Assembly: GCA_049999805.1 (NCBI GenBank)
Contig: JBNGIO010006112.1
Coordinates: 107,015 to 171,014, forward strand
DNA: 64,000 nucleotides
Origin: Folioceros fuciformis
Lineage: Eukaryota; Anthocerotophyta; Anthocerotopsida; Anthocerotales
Reading direction: 5' to 3'
Positions 45,501 to 57,001 of the stretch are shown piece after piece. The translations under genes were made by a program, and so were the position numbers. The first letter of the stretch is position 1; the number at the start of each line of letters is the position of its first letter. The notes under the pieces are model-generated. The model worked only from the letters and a program-made list of their open reading frames with translations. It did not search any database and was not told where the DNA came from.

Positions 45501-47826
45501 CCATTTGAAGGCTAAGTTAAGGACAGAGGAGCTTGAGGAGCTTGTCGTTGCCACTGATAAACTCAAAGAAAAGCAGGAGACACCTGATCCACCTGAGGCA
45601 CTGAAAGTTGTCCCATGCCTGTCGCTGGCAGACCTGCCAAAGGAACCACCTGTTATACCCATAGCTGTATGATCTCCTTGATCTCTACACCACTCCTTGT
45701 ACCTCCGTGTTATGTGCTTGGAGCTTGTGACATCTGCTGTACGAAATCTTGCAGGTTGACCAACGGAAAGGAGCAACCATCCTGAGACACGATATATCTA
45801 CAAATGATGTGTTGTATGCGGACATTGGATTCGATATGCGTACTGTGGACCCTGAGCTTCTTCCACTTGTGCCCCTGTTCTGGTATGTGAACGTTTGTCA
45901 CTTATCTAAGTTAACCGGAAGTTGCATACAGTTACTGATTACTCTGCCCTTACAGCCAAGCTCTGCTAGAGATGGGGACCAAGGACATGGACTTTGTGCA
46001 ACTAGAACAGCTGATCAAGTCGAAAACAGGGGGGTTGTCTGTTGGACCAAGTACATCGTCCATTCGTGGGAAATCAGACATATCAAGTCATCTGTTCATC
46101 ACAGGCAAAGCCACAGCACCACGTGTGGCGGATTTGTTTGAGCTGGTGTGACTCATCTGGACATCCTCTGTGATGCGCTCTTATGCCAGCAATTCCATCT
46201 TTTTGTTTTCCTCATCTGTGGTCAATTGTCGCTTTGTTGCAGATGCGAACCGTGTTACAAGATGTGCAGCTTACTGATCAAAAGAGATTCAAGCAGTTCG
46301 TGTTATCAAGCAGGTCCAGGATGGAGGTATGAGGAGAAGGTGGAGTGTGTTGCAGTGAGAAGTCGGGGTTTTTTTTTTTTTGCGGATCGAGAAGTCGGGG
46401 TGGATATTGAGTTCCTTGTCCCGTATTAAGTCAGGTTGCATCTGGTTTCTCAGAGTGCGTTCACGGGTTCTGGCCACGGCATTGCCACAACAAGGTTGGA
46501 GGCGATGTTCAATGTTGCTGGCTGGGTTCTTGAGCAGCAGGGAGGTCTGAGGTGAGTTAGATTCGACCGTAGGATTCCGTTACGTAAATTTATAATGTTG
46601 TGATTTCTGTTGGAATTGCCTTTGACACGCGTCTCTGTGACAGCTATCTCCAGTATTTGCAGAAACTTGTAAAGCAAGTAGATGAAGATTGGCCCACTGT
46701 CTCAGCCTCATTGGAGAGGATCCGGTCCTCCCTGCTCTCAAAGCGTGCAGTTGTTAATCTGACAGCGGATGAGAAGACACTTGCCCTTGCAGATCCACAC
46801 GTGTCTATGTTCCTTGACTCCTTGCCAGAGAACAACGCCGAGATTCGGGGATGGTCCTCCAGACTACCTCTGAAGAACGAAGGTTTTGCAATTCCTACGA
46901 AGGTACCATCCATGACATGCTGACGCTGGGAAGGTCTTCCACCCAAAAACTAACTTTCTCTGGGTAAATTTTTTTCTCGGACTAATGTCATATTTTGTGG
47001 TTTCGTCAGGTTAATTACGTAGCAAAATCAGCAAACATCTATCAGGCAGGCTATAAACTCCATGGCAGTGCCCATGTGATCTCCAAATATATTGGGACTA
47101 CATGGCTCTGGGATCGTGTGCGTGTCAGCGGTGGTGCCTATGGAGGGTTCTCTGACTTCAACGTACACTCAGGTAAACAGAGAGCTGGACACCATGGAAC
47201 CATTCAGCAGACTTAGTAGCAGCATGCGACTAAACTCGTTCCCCCATCTTTCGTCTGTATAGGTGTATTCTCATTTATATCGTACCGAGACCCAAATCTG
47301 ATGGAGACAATCGAAGTTTATGATGGGACTGTCGATTTCCTTCGAGAATTGGAGCTGGGTGAAGATGCCCTTACTAAAGCCATCATTGGCGCCATTGGGG
47401 ATATTGAGCCTTACAGACTACCAGACGCCAAGGGACGCGTGAGGTTTGTCACTTCCCGAAAGTTACCACGCCGCTACACACACTCATTTTCCAGATGCTG
47501 ACCATCTTGTGCCATTTTCGCAGCATGAGACGCTACTTATTAGGTATAACAGAGGATGAAAGACGGCAACGACGAGAAGAAGTGCTGTCCACTAGGTGAG
47601 GTGTAGATGCAGTTCATGAGAGACGAGCTCCAACCTGGACTCTGTTTCCTACTACCTCTGATTTTTTCTCCGGATAACTTGCAGTGTGAAGGATTTCAAG
47701 GACTTTGCAGACGCCTTGGAAGCAGTGCGAGACAACGGGCTGGTCGTTGCGGTGGGATCAGCTGAGGATTTAAAACATGCCAACGAGGAGGATCCCGGAT
47801 TCTTGACTGTGCAGCAAGTGCTGTAG
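42509..47826 (+). CDS. PREP: Presequence protease PreP (M16C metallopeptidase), organellar
   Basis: Eighteen exons keep frame: 42509-42785, 43021-43195, 43415-43589, 43751-43954, 44046-44129, 44251-44341, 44420-44940, 45142-45306, 45448-45666, 45755-45882, 45956-46145, 46243-46326, 46454-46551, 46644-46902, 47010-47172, 47263-47443, 47524-47595 and 47685-47826, giving 1075 aa, the usual family length. PreP degrades cleaved targeting peptides in the mitochondrial matrix and chloroplast stroma. Exon 1 (about 92 aa) is Arg/Ser-rich with few acids, a transit peptide. The inverted zinc site HILEH lies at 159-163 and its third ligand in VVLNEMKG (E259), spaced 96 residues as in Arabidopsis PreP. 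GLGEALVGDG, RENNTGSFPRGLSLML and the distal WLWDRVRVSGGAYGG also match. Intron 8 has a GC donor (CAG|GCATGC). The exact end of exon 4 is ambiguous within AGGGT. Confidence 0.95.
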
Positions 47827-48225
47827 AAACTATTGAATGAAATCAATTTTCAATTTTGTTGTTTCGTCACACCAAAACCAAGAAAGACCGAAACAACTTT
47901 CAACTGGACCTCGACAGCGAAACGGACAAGGACCAGAGGGCCCAACCACAGACCGCGGGTGCCCCGTGATTGGACTTTGGGCATCACGGGTCGTGGACCG
48001 GGACCGACGCAAGGGTTCTGTCTCCTTGAACCCGACCCGGCCAGCCGTACTACGCGGAATGCAGAGGACGTTACGCGGTTTAGGGTTGTGGGGCTTGTGA
48101 CCACAGGGCGCGCTGGCCACAAATGGCACCGCGGTCGCTCATAGCAGCTGCCTACTCTTAGCTGCCCTGCTCTCACCGAACATTGCAGCCTCCTAACGCT
48201 ACACACTCGGTTGCGGAAGGAGAGG
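47827..48225. other. PreP-calmodulin intergenic region
   Basis: Only 399 bases separate the PreP stop from the first calmodulin ATG. The stretch must hold the PreP 3' end and calmodulin promoter or 5' UTR. It contains GTTTAGGGTTGTGG (about 48078), a telo-box-like sequence, and an acceptor-like CGAACATTGCAG ending at 48188 that could join an upstream calmodulin leader exon. Confidence 0.4.
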
Positions 48226-49161
48226 ATGCGACGAGACATCCCCGACGGCTCTGCAGGTGAGATGCGCCGTAACGAAGTCTCTGCAGGTGAGATCCGTCGT
48301 AACGAAGGCTCTGCAGGTGAGATGCGCCGTAACGAAGGCTCTGCGGGGCTCAACGTGGTGGAGCAGCTCACGGACGATCAGATTGCAGAGTTCAAGGAGG
48401 CGTTCAGCTTGTTTGACAAGGACGGAGATGGTACTGCTCTCTTGTCCGGTTATGTAGATGTTGCGGACTGTTTTTTCTGTTCTGGATCGGTCATGGCAGC
48501 GTAATTTCTATCTCGATCCGCTTCTTTGGTCTTGATGAGTCCGACGGTCTATCCCGATCCGCTTCGTTGTCCTCGCGGCCCGTCAACATCCGCCTCATGG
48601 ATCGTCTCCTCGACGAGAGAGTCTTCGTTCAATAAAGTCTGTCGCGGGTCGGCGGTGTCCGATTTGCTGCCTAGATGTGGTGCTCAGCTGTCAAGTTGCT
48701 GCTGTGCTGAATCGAGGTGTCAGCGTTTTCGATGCGCGATTCATTTCCGCTGCAGGTAGCTTACGATTTGGCGCGAAATTGTTTCAGGCAGCATCACGAC
48801 CAAGGAGCTCGGCACCGTGATGCGGTCACTTGGCCAGAATCCGACTGAGGCTGAGCTGCTGGATATGATCAGTGAGGTAGACGCAGACGGGAACGGCACT
48901 ATAGATTTTGCAGAGTTCCTTAACCTTATGGCGAGGAAAATGAAGGACACGGACTCTGAGGAGGAGTTGAAGGAAGCTTTCCGTGTGTTTGATAAAGACC
49001 AAAACGGTTTTATCTCCGCTGCCGAGCTCAGGCACGTGATGACCAATTTGGGAGAGAAGCTCACCGACGACGAGGTCGATGAGATGATCCGTGAGGCTGA
49101 TGTTGACGGTGATGGACAGGTGAACTACGAGGAGTTCGTTAAGATGATGATGGCTAAGTGA
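48226..49161 (+). CDS. CAM: Calmodulin with a repeat-encoded N-terminal extension
   Basis: Two exons (48226-48430, 48788-49161) join in frame at the conserved plant calmodulin intron after DKDGDG. The body has four complete EF-hands: [36 protein letters not shown] and [12 protein letters not shown], ending FVKMMMAK, so calcium binding is expected. Normally the protein starts M-A-D/E-QLTDDQ; here the codons before EQLTDDQ are GTG GTG and no Met is present. Translation would start at ATG 48226 (in-frame stop at 48142), adding about 43 residues made of three SAGE(M/I)RRNE units, total 192 aa. The extension lacks an obvious targeting signal but is basic/acidic mixed. Alternatives are a spliced leader that supplies another start, a non-AUG start, or a mis-assembled 5' end. 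Confidence 0.85.
48248..48347 (+). repeat. 30-bp tandem repeat containing AG|GTGAG in calmodulin exon 1
   Basis: Three copies (starting 48248, 48278, 48308) of a unit beginning GGCTCTGCAGGTGAGATG and ending CGTAACGAA, plus a 10-base partial copy with CGG instead of CAG. Each complete unit contains CTGCAG|GTGAG, a consensus 3' splice acceptor abutting a 5' donor. The period is a multiple of three, so copy-number change keeps frame. Confidence 0.95.
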
Positions 49162-50655
49162 TCCCAACGTCTGTGCTGGACTGGGATCCTCTTGCCTGTA
49201 GCTTACTAGGTAGGTGTAATTGGTCGAGCTAAGCTGTTGGCATCCTGACCAAAACGGTGTTCGTGTTGTTGTACCATTTTGGGGCTGCAAGGGAATTCGT
49301 CGGAGTCTGGTAGTACTGGAAGGCAGGCTATGTGTGACTTCGAGATTTGGATTTGTACAGCGTATGTTTCACACCAGTGTATGCTCGGATACAAATGTAG
49401 CCTTAGTTCTGAGTCAATAACGAACCTGGTTTTCCTCATTCTCTTCTTTGGGGTTATCGTATAAGCCACGGAATGGGAACTGATCGGTTGTTTCTTCCTT
49501 ACACTCGGTTGGCACTTGTGTATTGGCCTGGTAAGTCCGGGTTGTAGGGTCGCATGAAGCTTGCGCCCATAAATATCCCAAAACGACACCCGGATCGGAT
49601 GCCTTTCAACGGACATCTACTAGGTGCGCTGTAGCAGATACTTACAATCAATGGTGTGGGATATAAAACGTATCGTGTGGGGTCCTCCACGGCCTTCGCA
49701 ACGTCATCGAAGCCGAGCATCGTGGAAGACTCACCGCCGAGTTGTTCGACGCTAATTGCTAGCACGATCATCTTGGTGGAAATTGTTTTGTATATACGAC
49801 ATTGTGCAGCATTTGCTACGGAGTTCTCTGTGACAAGATCTTGCAGATTCCGGCCCTAACCACGGCGTACGTCACTCCGCGATTGCTGGGCGGGTCATGC
49901 AATTTAGCCTTGAAATGAATGGTGGACAGAGGTATATCTATGAGAACATGTAGGTACTGTGTATAGAATTTTCTACCTTGTATGGTATGAATATTTTTTT
50001 AAGCATATTATGGTATATATTTATTATTTTTATGATATCTAGGAGTTTCTAGAGTTGTAGAATACTATCAACTGTGCAATGGGTACTCTTATGGAACCTA
50101 TGATGATTGTTACGATCTTTTGGGAATTTATAAAATTATAATATTTTTATTTATTTAAAAAAAAACAAGATAAAAGACCCCTCTACATGATAGTTCATCC
50201 TTATGAGGGTTCATCCTTATGAGGGTGAGGTTATGGATAAGTGAACAAGAGGGAGATAAAACACTAGGACTAACGCCCTTAAGCCTAATGACTACCAATA
50301 GTACCTAAAATATCATGGTTTGGAAGGAGAAAGGGCCTATGTCAGCCCCAAAAAATACGGACCTGAAAAGTTTTCTATGGTCTAAAGATAGTTTCGGATC
50401 GAAGCAATTCTTCGAACCAGGTCCATTGTACCATTGGACTAACTCCGTATCCGAGTCCGACACAATACTCTAGTAGAAGCGAAACGCAGAGTACAACTCG
50501 GATCGGGTTGTGCACTGGAGTCCAAGATGATGAAATTTAACCAGACCTAAAGCTGAGCCACTCGCCGGAGCAAGCTTCATATGTCGCCTTACAAACTCCG
50601 ACCAGGGAGTGGAGACGGCGTCTTCAAAACACATGGCAAGACGTTTGAGATTAGT
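49162..50655. other. No supported gene
   Basis: Calmodulin 3' flank, then AT-rich DNA from about 49970 to 50170. A 16-base direct repeat GGTTCATCCTTATGAG-like lies at 50185-50225. The minus-strand frame 49499-49771 (containing GFDDVAKAVEDPTRYVLYP) looks protein-like but I do not recognise it. Confidence 0.45.
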
Positions 50656-50659
50656 CACA

Positions 50660-50860
50660 ATTCTTGAAGGATGAGCTTGGAAGAATGGGCTTCCTGGTGG
50701 CCATTGCCTACCTCAACCCAAGGAGTTTCCAGAGTGACTTGCAATCAAGCACTTCGTACCAGTACGAGTTGTTGTGGGTGATCTTGGTGACATCTTGCTC
50801 CATGTTCATCATCCAAATGCTGGCTGGTCTCCTTCTAGCACACCTTCTCACCAACCCCAA
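50660..50860 (+). pseudogene. NRAMP metal-transporter exon fragment
   Basis: The frame reads GFLVAIAYLNPRSFQSDLQS and then YQYELLWVILVTSCSMFIIQ, which follows transmembrane segment 1 and 2 of plant NRAMP divalent-metal transporters (family pattern GFLVSIAYIDPGNFxxDLQxG...YELLW). The family's DPGN metal-binding motif is changed to NPRS, and after about 50840 the similarity stops. No other NRAMP exon is visible, so it is a relic, cut off from the right by the retrotransposon 200 bases downstream. Confidence 0.6.
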
Positions 50861-51061
50861 CATAGTCGCAGAGCTCCACACATTTGTGGCCTAGTCAGAG
50901 GATGCGCTACAACGAGACACAAAAAATGTGTTCCTAGTGACAGGGATTGGGCAGGATTGGCGGTGTTGATGCTGACACTAGGACGTAGGGATAATGGAGG
51001 TAGAGTGGCAACGGCCACTAATGCAAATGCACACACTAGCGTTCGTGATTCTATCATAGGT

Positions 51062-51236
51062 TGTTAGAAAAATAACCATCGAGGGTTAATCAATCCTAGC
51101 TACTTTAGGGTTACAAACTATTATTTGTATATAACTCTTTTTGCTCCATTATTGAAGATGCTTTTTTCCTTATTATCAACTACTTGCCTTTGCATGCTAG
51201 TTTACTTAGCTAGGTACAAGAGGCCTATTATTTACA
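51062..51236 (+). repeat. 5' LTR
   Basis: 175 bp, starts TGTTAGAAAAATAACC and ends GGCCTATTATTTACA. It carries TGTATATAACTC as a likely TATA region. It is preceded by TAGGT and followed immediately by the primer-binding site. Confidence 0.93.
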
Positions 51237-51250
51237 TGGTATCAAGAGCC
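51237..51250 (+). promoter_or_regulatory. Primer-binding site (initiator Met-tRNA type)
   Basis: TGGTATCAAGAGCC directly abuts the LTR end and differs by one inserted A from the TGGTATCAGAGC start typical of Copia elements that use tRNA-iMet. Confidence 0.8.
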
Positions 51251-51263
51251 TGATGCTTGATCT

Positions 51264-51914
51264 TTGTTGCTTGTACAATGCCTCGTAGAAGGGAATCCCA
51301 TATATTACCTACCTCTTGTGAGGTGTTTCCATGCAATCACAGAGGAGCGCAATGGATTCCCCCAACGGATTCCCCCAACAGGCAATGGACCTTGGAATCA
51401 ATATCTTGATGAGTATCGTACCCAAATCCGTGCGTATTGGAAGAGGCAAGCACAAGAACAAAGACAGTATCATAATCTGAGAGATTGCAAAGGGGAGTCA
51501 TCATGCTTTCATCCTGCTCAAAATTCTAGATTACAATCGAATTCTAGACTTCTGAGAACTCGAAGGGATTCATCCATTTATGACACTTTGCAAAATTCCA
51601 AATTAAAACAACATTTTTTGAATTTGGATGATGCCATATGAGATGAGGAGAATGATAACGATTTTCCAGATTCCAATGAATCATTGTCAAAATTGATTAA
51701 TTATCACTATGACAAACTTGATGTTCGAATTTCTCAATTGATTCCAAGACAAGATCTCTTTCTTATAGCCTTACATGACATGGAGAAGAGATTGCAACAT
51801 GGCATGAATCAATGCAGCAAGGATACCAGTGATAGTGTGTCTGCTACTCAGCACTTAATCCAATTGTTTATACAACATTCAGATGTGAAGAAATTACAAA
51901 AATTGGGCCAATAA
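51264..51914 (+). pseudogene. Unidentified leader ORF in the retrotransposon
   Basis: A frame of about 215 codons, broken by one TGA at about 51640, lies between the primer-binding site and gag. It reads WNQYLDEYRTQIRAYWKRQA at one end and KLINYHYDKLDVRISQLIPR then HDMEKRLQHGMNQ at the other, charged and probably helical. It has no zinc knuckle and does not resemble Copia gag. Codon flow through the stop suggests a once-functional protein, either a second gag-like product or captured host sequence. Confidence 0.4.
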
Positions 51915-52342
51915 GGGCAAAGCCCTGAATATATTGCTCTATAACTTCCGCTGTGCGTAGAAGGGGGGGACATTATAGTGGTGCGCAGTGCTTGGGCGCT
52001 CACTACTATCATGCTGGAGTAAGGGATTGACTGATTTTGCTTGAGATCTAAAGCAATTCATTCAATTTCTTCCTTGCTGCCAATTGGCAGTTAAAACGGT
52101 TATTTGGCTCCTACCCTACCATCTGAAAAATCCCATGAACACTTTTATTAGTTTTTTAGGGCATATTTTTCAGAACTTAGGATAGTTTTCCTAATTAGGG
52201 CACCTTTCACATTCATTTATACATTCCCATTAGATCTGAATGGTCACATAGATTTTTTGATGTACCTTCTTGTTAGTTTGCAATTCCCTGTTGCACTCCT
52301 TCCATGTCACACTTCTCTTCATCCTCCTGCAAACACACAGTC

Positions 52343-52982
52343 ATGGCCACACCTACTTTTACATATGATCTTAAGGATAAAAACAGATTTAACGGCACTA
52401 GGTATGACATATGGAGTGTTAGAATGAAATCAACCTTGCTTGCTCGTGGAGTCTGGAAGGTGGTTGATGGATCTAATCCGGACCCAGGCACTCCTTCTAG
52501 TCCTACAACAGGAGGAGTTACAGTTACCCAAGCACAGAAGGATACATGGGATAACCTGAATAGAATTGCCATGGCCTTGCTTGTTAATGGGCTTGATTTA
52601 GATCTTGTCCCCGAAGTAGAGTTCCTCACCCATGCCAAGGCAATTTGGGATCAGCTTGCAGGAACCTACAAAGTTGAAACTATGATGAGCTTATGCGCAG
52701 TAAGGCAGCAATTTTATACCTTGAGCATGAAGGAAGGAGATTCTGTTGCAGCATTCACCAGTCGATTTCGGCATTTGCGTGCCCAAATGGCTGCTCTTGG
52801 CACAACTATGCAAGAAGTGGATGCGGTGGCTCAGCTTCTCACTAGGTTGCCTCCCAGTTACCAAACATTTGCCGCAACACAGAACGGTCCAATTCGAATT
52901 GCTGGCAGAATGTCAAGCTCACAGATGTCATTGGGGCTCTTTACCAAGAGGAGATGAGCCGCCCAATGTCATCAAGGGGATA
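52343..52982 (+). pseudogene. Copia gag, broken
   Basis: From ATG 52343 it reads MATPTFTYDLKDKNRFNGTR then YDIWSVRMKSTLLARGVWKV, the usual Copia gag opening, followed by the UBN2-like MSLCAVRQQFYTLSMKEGDS. A frameshift near 52905 moves the continuation (LTDVIGALYQEEMSRP) to another frame, and a TAG follows at about 52979. Confidence 0.85.
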
Positions 52983-54340
52983 GCGTTCTAAAACAGGCAA
53001 AGTATTTTCTGTGACAAGAGGAGGTCGTTTCAACACAAGAGGTAGAGGGAGAGGTCAATCACCTGCTCAGCCCAACATTACCAATCCTTCCACTTCAAAG
53101 AGACAAGGTAACTGCAATTGGTGTGGGACTCCTGGGCATTGGGCTAGAGAGTGCAGAAAGAAGAAAGCCGGGGAGCCTCAGCGGGCAATGCCTCGACCTG
53201 CAACTGCACATGCCACATCACAATCCAGAGATAAGGTTTCAGAACCTCAGTCTAGGAAGCCAGTAGTGAAAATCTTGACAGTCTGCTTAAGCACTCACAC
53301 GAGTGAGGTAGACAGTTGGTACCTTGATAGTGGTGCCACAGATCACATTTGTCGTGACGAGTCCCACTTCACTAGCTTGACGCTTACCAGTATCTCTGAA
53401 AAAGTTTTCTTAGGTGATAAATCCAGCTCCAGCAGTCTGCACATACATGGTAGAGGAGTATGTAAGTTCCCACTTCATGATGATACCATCTTAGTTTTAC
53501 GAGATGTTCTCTATGTACCTAAGATGGCCAAAAATCTGATGTCCCTTAGTAGGATAATGCAAATAAAGGATTTGATACTTACAGTCTCAAGAACCAATTG
53601 TTGCTTTGCTCGTCATAGCCCCCCTTCTCGCTGCATTTTTCAAGCTGTCCTACAATCAGAATTGTATCGTTTGGATATCACTTGCATTCGTCGTGAACAA
53701 GTTAATTCTACAACTGTTGGTCCTTTGACAACAGCTCAACAGGCCAGACTTTGGCACACCCGCCTAGGGCATGCAAATTGCTCTAAACTTGTTGATCTAT
53801 CTAAGCAGGACTGTTACAAGGAGCCCCTCCCTTGCTGCTTTAAAGATCTGCCAATTTGTGAAGTATGCGCTTTGGCAAAACAGTAGGAGACACCCTTTCC
53901 TACAGCTCTTGCATTTCGATCCACAGCAGTTTTGGAGTTAGTACATGTAGACATCAGTGGGAGACTTCAAGAACAATCTCTTGGTGGAGCACAATATTAC
54001 TTTACCCTGACTGATTACTACAGCAGATATACATGGACATACCCTATGGAGCACAAGAGTGACACCTTTCTTTTCTTTCAAGATTAGTTGCTGGTTGTTC
54101 TAAGGCAGACTGGTTATATGCTGAAATTGTTCCGCACCGACAATGGAGGGGAATTTACGAGCTTTGCCTTTGAGCATTTCCTAGAGACACAAGGCATTAT
54201 CCATCAGCTAATAGTTCCATACACGCAACAACAGAATGGCGTTGGGAAAGAAAAAATCAGACGTTGATGGGGATGACGCGATCTATGCTTTTGTGGTCTG
54301 CATTACCTAATCCTTCCTAGGCTGAAGCTGTAGTCACGGC
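52983..54340 (+). pseudogene. Copia gag zinc knuckle, protease and integrase, broken
   Basis: The frame continues with the zinc knuckle CNWCGTPGHWAREC (CX2CX4HX4C), the protease site WYLDSGATDH and the pre-integrase LWHTRLGHANCSKLV...CEVC. A TAG at 53884 then splits the integrase core; beyond it HVDISGRL and FRTDNGGEF supply the first two catalytic Asp. The third catalytic position falls in NGVGKEKIRR, where the family has NGVxERxNR, so the Glu is displaced or lost. Further stops follow at about 54086 and 54268. Integrase cannot be made. Confidence 0.88.
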
Positions 54341-54350
54341 TACCTACATA

Positions 54351-56708
54351 TTGAATCGTCTTACCTCTCATTCTATTTCTGGGGGCACACCTTTTCAACT
54401 ATTTTGGAATCGAAAGCCGCGTATTTTACACCTGCGTATTTTTGGTTCTTGCGCTTTCGCTTATGTTCCTGCACAGAATAGACGTAAGCTTAATAATCAT
54501 TCAAGACGATTGATTTTTGTAGGCTACAGTGAAGTGACTAAGGGCTATAAACTTCTGGACACTCAAACAATGCAGCTAGTGGTAGCTCGGAGTGTTACCT
54601 TTATTGAGAATTTGATTCCTTTATCAAATGATTCCTCCCTTTCACCTGGAACAAAGGAGGATCCTATTAGTAAGGAGTATTCTGAAAATTCAGGTGATTA
54701 CCCAGATGATGCAGACGGTGAGTCAGATGCAGGTATTGTTTTTCCACCTGCTTCTAATCCCGCTATCCCTCTAGTTCTTCAGCCCTTGCCTTTAGCACCT
54801 GCACAACTAGTCAACTTGCACCACCAGCTAATGCCCCACAGGATGAAGGACCTGCAAACCTTGAGAATGAAAATCATGAAAACCCAGACAATATTGTAGA
54901 CTCAGAACGTGAACTTGACAGTTCTTCTCAAGATTCTAATTCTACTGATGAGAATGGCCCTTTACTTGTCCCAGTTAATGCTCCAAAACCAATTCGTTGA
55001 TCTACCCATGTGCATCGTTCTCCATCGGAATGGATAGAACCTCGTTATACCTCCATCAACTTTCGTAAGTCAATGGGAGTTTGCACACCTGCTGTTCACA
55101 ATGCCTCCTTGCCAATCATTCCTCCTGAACCTGTCACCCTCAAAGAAGCATTTTCAGGTCCAGATAATGACAAGTGGAGACATGCAGTGGACGATGAGTT
55201 TAACACTCGTACAAAATGGTACCTGGAAACTTGTTCCTCACCCAAAGGGCCGTAAACCCATAACCTGCAAATGGGTATTTAAGCATAAATTAGATGCTAG
55301 CAGCAATATAGAAAGATACAAAGCAAGGCTTTGTGCACGTGGATTCACACAAATACCTGGTCTGGATTTTCAAGAGACTTTCTCTCCAGTGGTACACTCT
55401 CAATCAATTTGTCTTATGCTCGCCTTAGCTGCTGAGCGTGATCTAGAGTTGCAGCAGATGGATGTGAAGACAGCTTTCTTACATGGAATTCTAGAGGAAG
55501 AGCTGTATATAGAGCAGCCTGAAGGCTACGAAGACTCTGAGCATCCAGATTATGTGTGTCAGCTCATTAAATGCATATACGGTCTTAAACAAAGTGCAGA
55601 ACGCTGGAATGCAAGGCTGGATACCTGTCTCAAGGGCCTGGGATTTGGCCAGAGTCCTGCTGATCCCTCTGTTTACATTTATGATGATGACACCTCATAT
55701 GTTCTGCTCGCTGTTTACGTTGATGATGCAATATTTGCTGGCAATGATACGCGTCTGTTAGCAAGAGTACAAGACATGTTGCAAACTGAGTTTGAAATGA
55801 CAGATGTAGGGGACCTGAAATTTTGTCTTGGTATTCAGGTGTTGAGGGTACGTGAAGAAGGCCTGATAATTATTCATCAACGCAAGTATATTTCAGAAAT
55901 CCTTCAACATTTTAACATGGCTAATGCACATCCTGCAAATACACCTTGTGCCAGTGGAGTAAAACTTACCAAGGCTGATTGCCCTGTCTCTGACCTGGAC
56001 ATTGCTAATATGAAAGAAGTTCCCTACCGTCATGCAGTTGGCAGTTTGTTATTTGTGAGCAATTGGACCCGGCCAGATATCACATGTGCTGTTAATACAA
56101 CCTCTCAATTCTTGGAATGTCCTAGCTGTAATCACTGGACTGCCATCAAACGAGTATTCCGTTACTTGAAAGGAACACATCACTATGGCTTACACTACAG
56201 GAGGACAGGGGTAACACCTACCTTGTCAGCCTTTTCCGACGCTGACTGGGCGTCCGATGGGGATACACGTAAGAGCTTATCAACATATGTATTCTTCTTA
56301 TCCTCTGCAGCTGTCACATGGAGTTGTAAGAAACAAAGCAGCATAGCCCTTTCAAGTACTGAAGCTGAATACAAATGCCTTACCGATGCTGCGAAAGAAG
56401 CTGAATGGGCACATTCTTTCCTCTCCTCAGTTCACTGCGAACAGGCATCACCCACTATGCTGTACTATGATAACCAATCTGCCCTAGCCCTTGTAGAGCG
56501 TCTCAAGTTTCATGCCAGGACAAAGCACATAGAAATTGCACAGCACTGTGTAAGGGAAGTCAAGGCTAGGGGAATCATCAATCCTGTCTACATCCACACT
56601 GATGAAAATACTGCTAATGTCCTCACTAAACCTCTGTCTAAACAAAAACATCAGACACACATCGAGGGGTTGGGCCTCGTAGATTTTTCTCAATACTTTA
56701 TTGCATGA
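54351..56708 (+). pseudogene. Copia integrase C-terminus, reverse transcriptase and RNase H
   Basis: 54351-54899 reads as the integrase tail (RIFGSCAFAYVPAQNRRKLN...FVGYSEVTKGYKLL). After a frame break the frame 55101-56708 is open for 535 codons: WVFKHKLDASSNIERYKARL, QMDVKTAFLHGILEEELYIE, the YVDD active site in LLAVYVDDAIFAGN, then RNase H (FSDADWASD, SSTEAEYKCLTDAAKEAEW, DNQSALAL, ARTKHIEI). This half is well preserved compared with gag and integrase. Confidence 0.92.
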
Positions 56709-57001
56709 TGACAAACTTACATGGCAGCAAGACTCACAGGGCTCCCAACAAACCTAGCATTTCTTCAGTGAGCCTAAGTTTTGATTTCACTATATGCTTA
56801 TACCTACACAAGATACATAGACAGACACCTATCAGACTCCATCTTCAGACTCTTGCATGTTTAGTTTAGTTTCAGTGAGAGCAAGATCAGTAGGGATCAG
56901 CCAAATTTTTTCCATGTGTCCAGCGGATGAAGCTACACACTACTCTAATCCTATGACATGGAAATAGAAGGCACCTACCTCTAGAACGATGCGTGTCTCA
57001 C

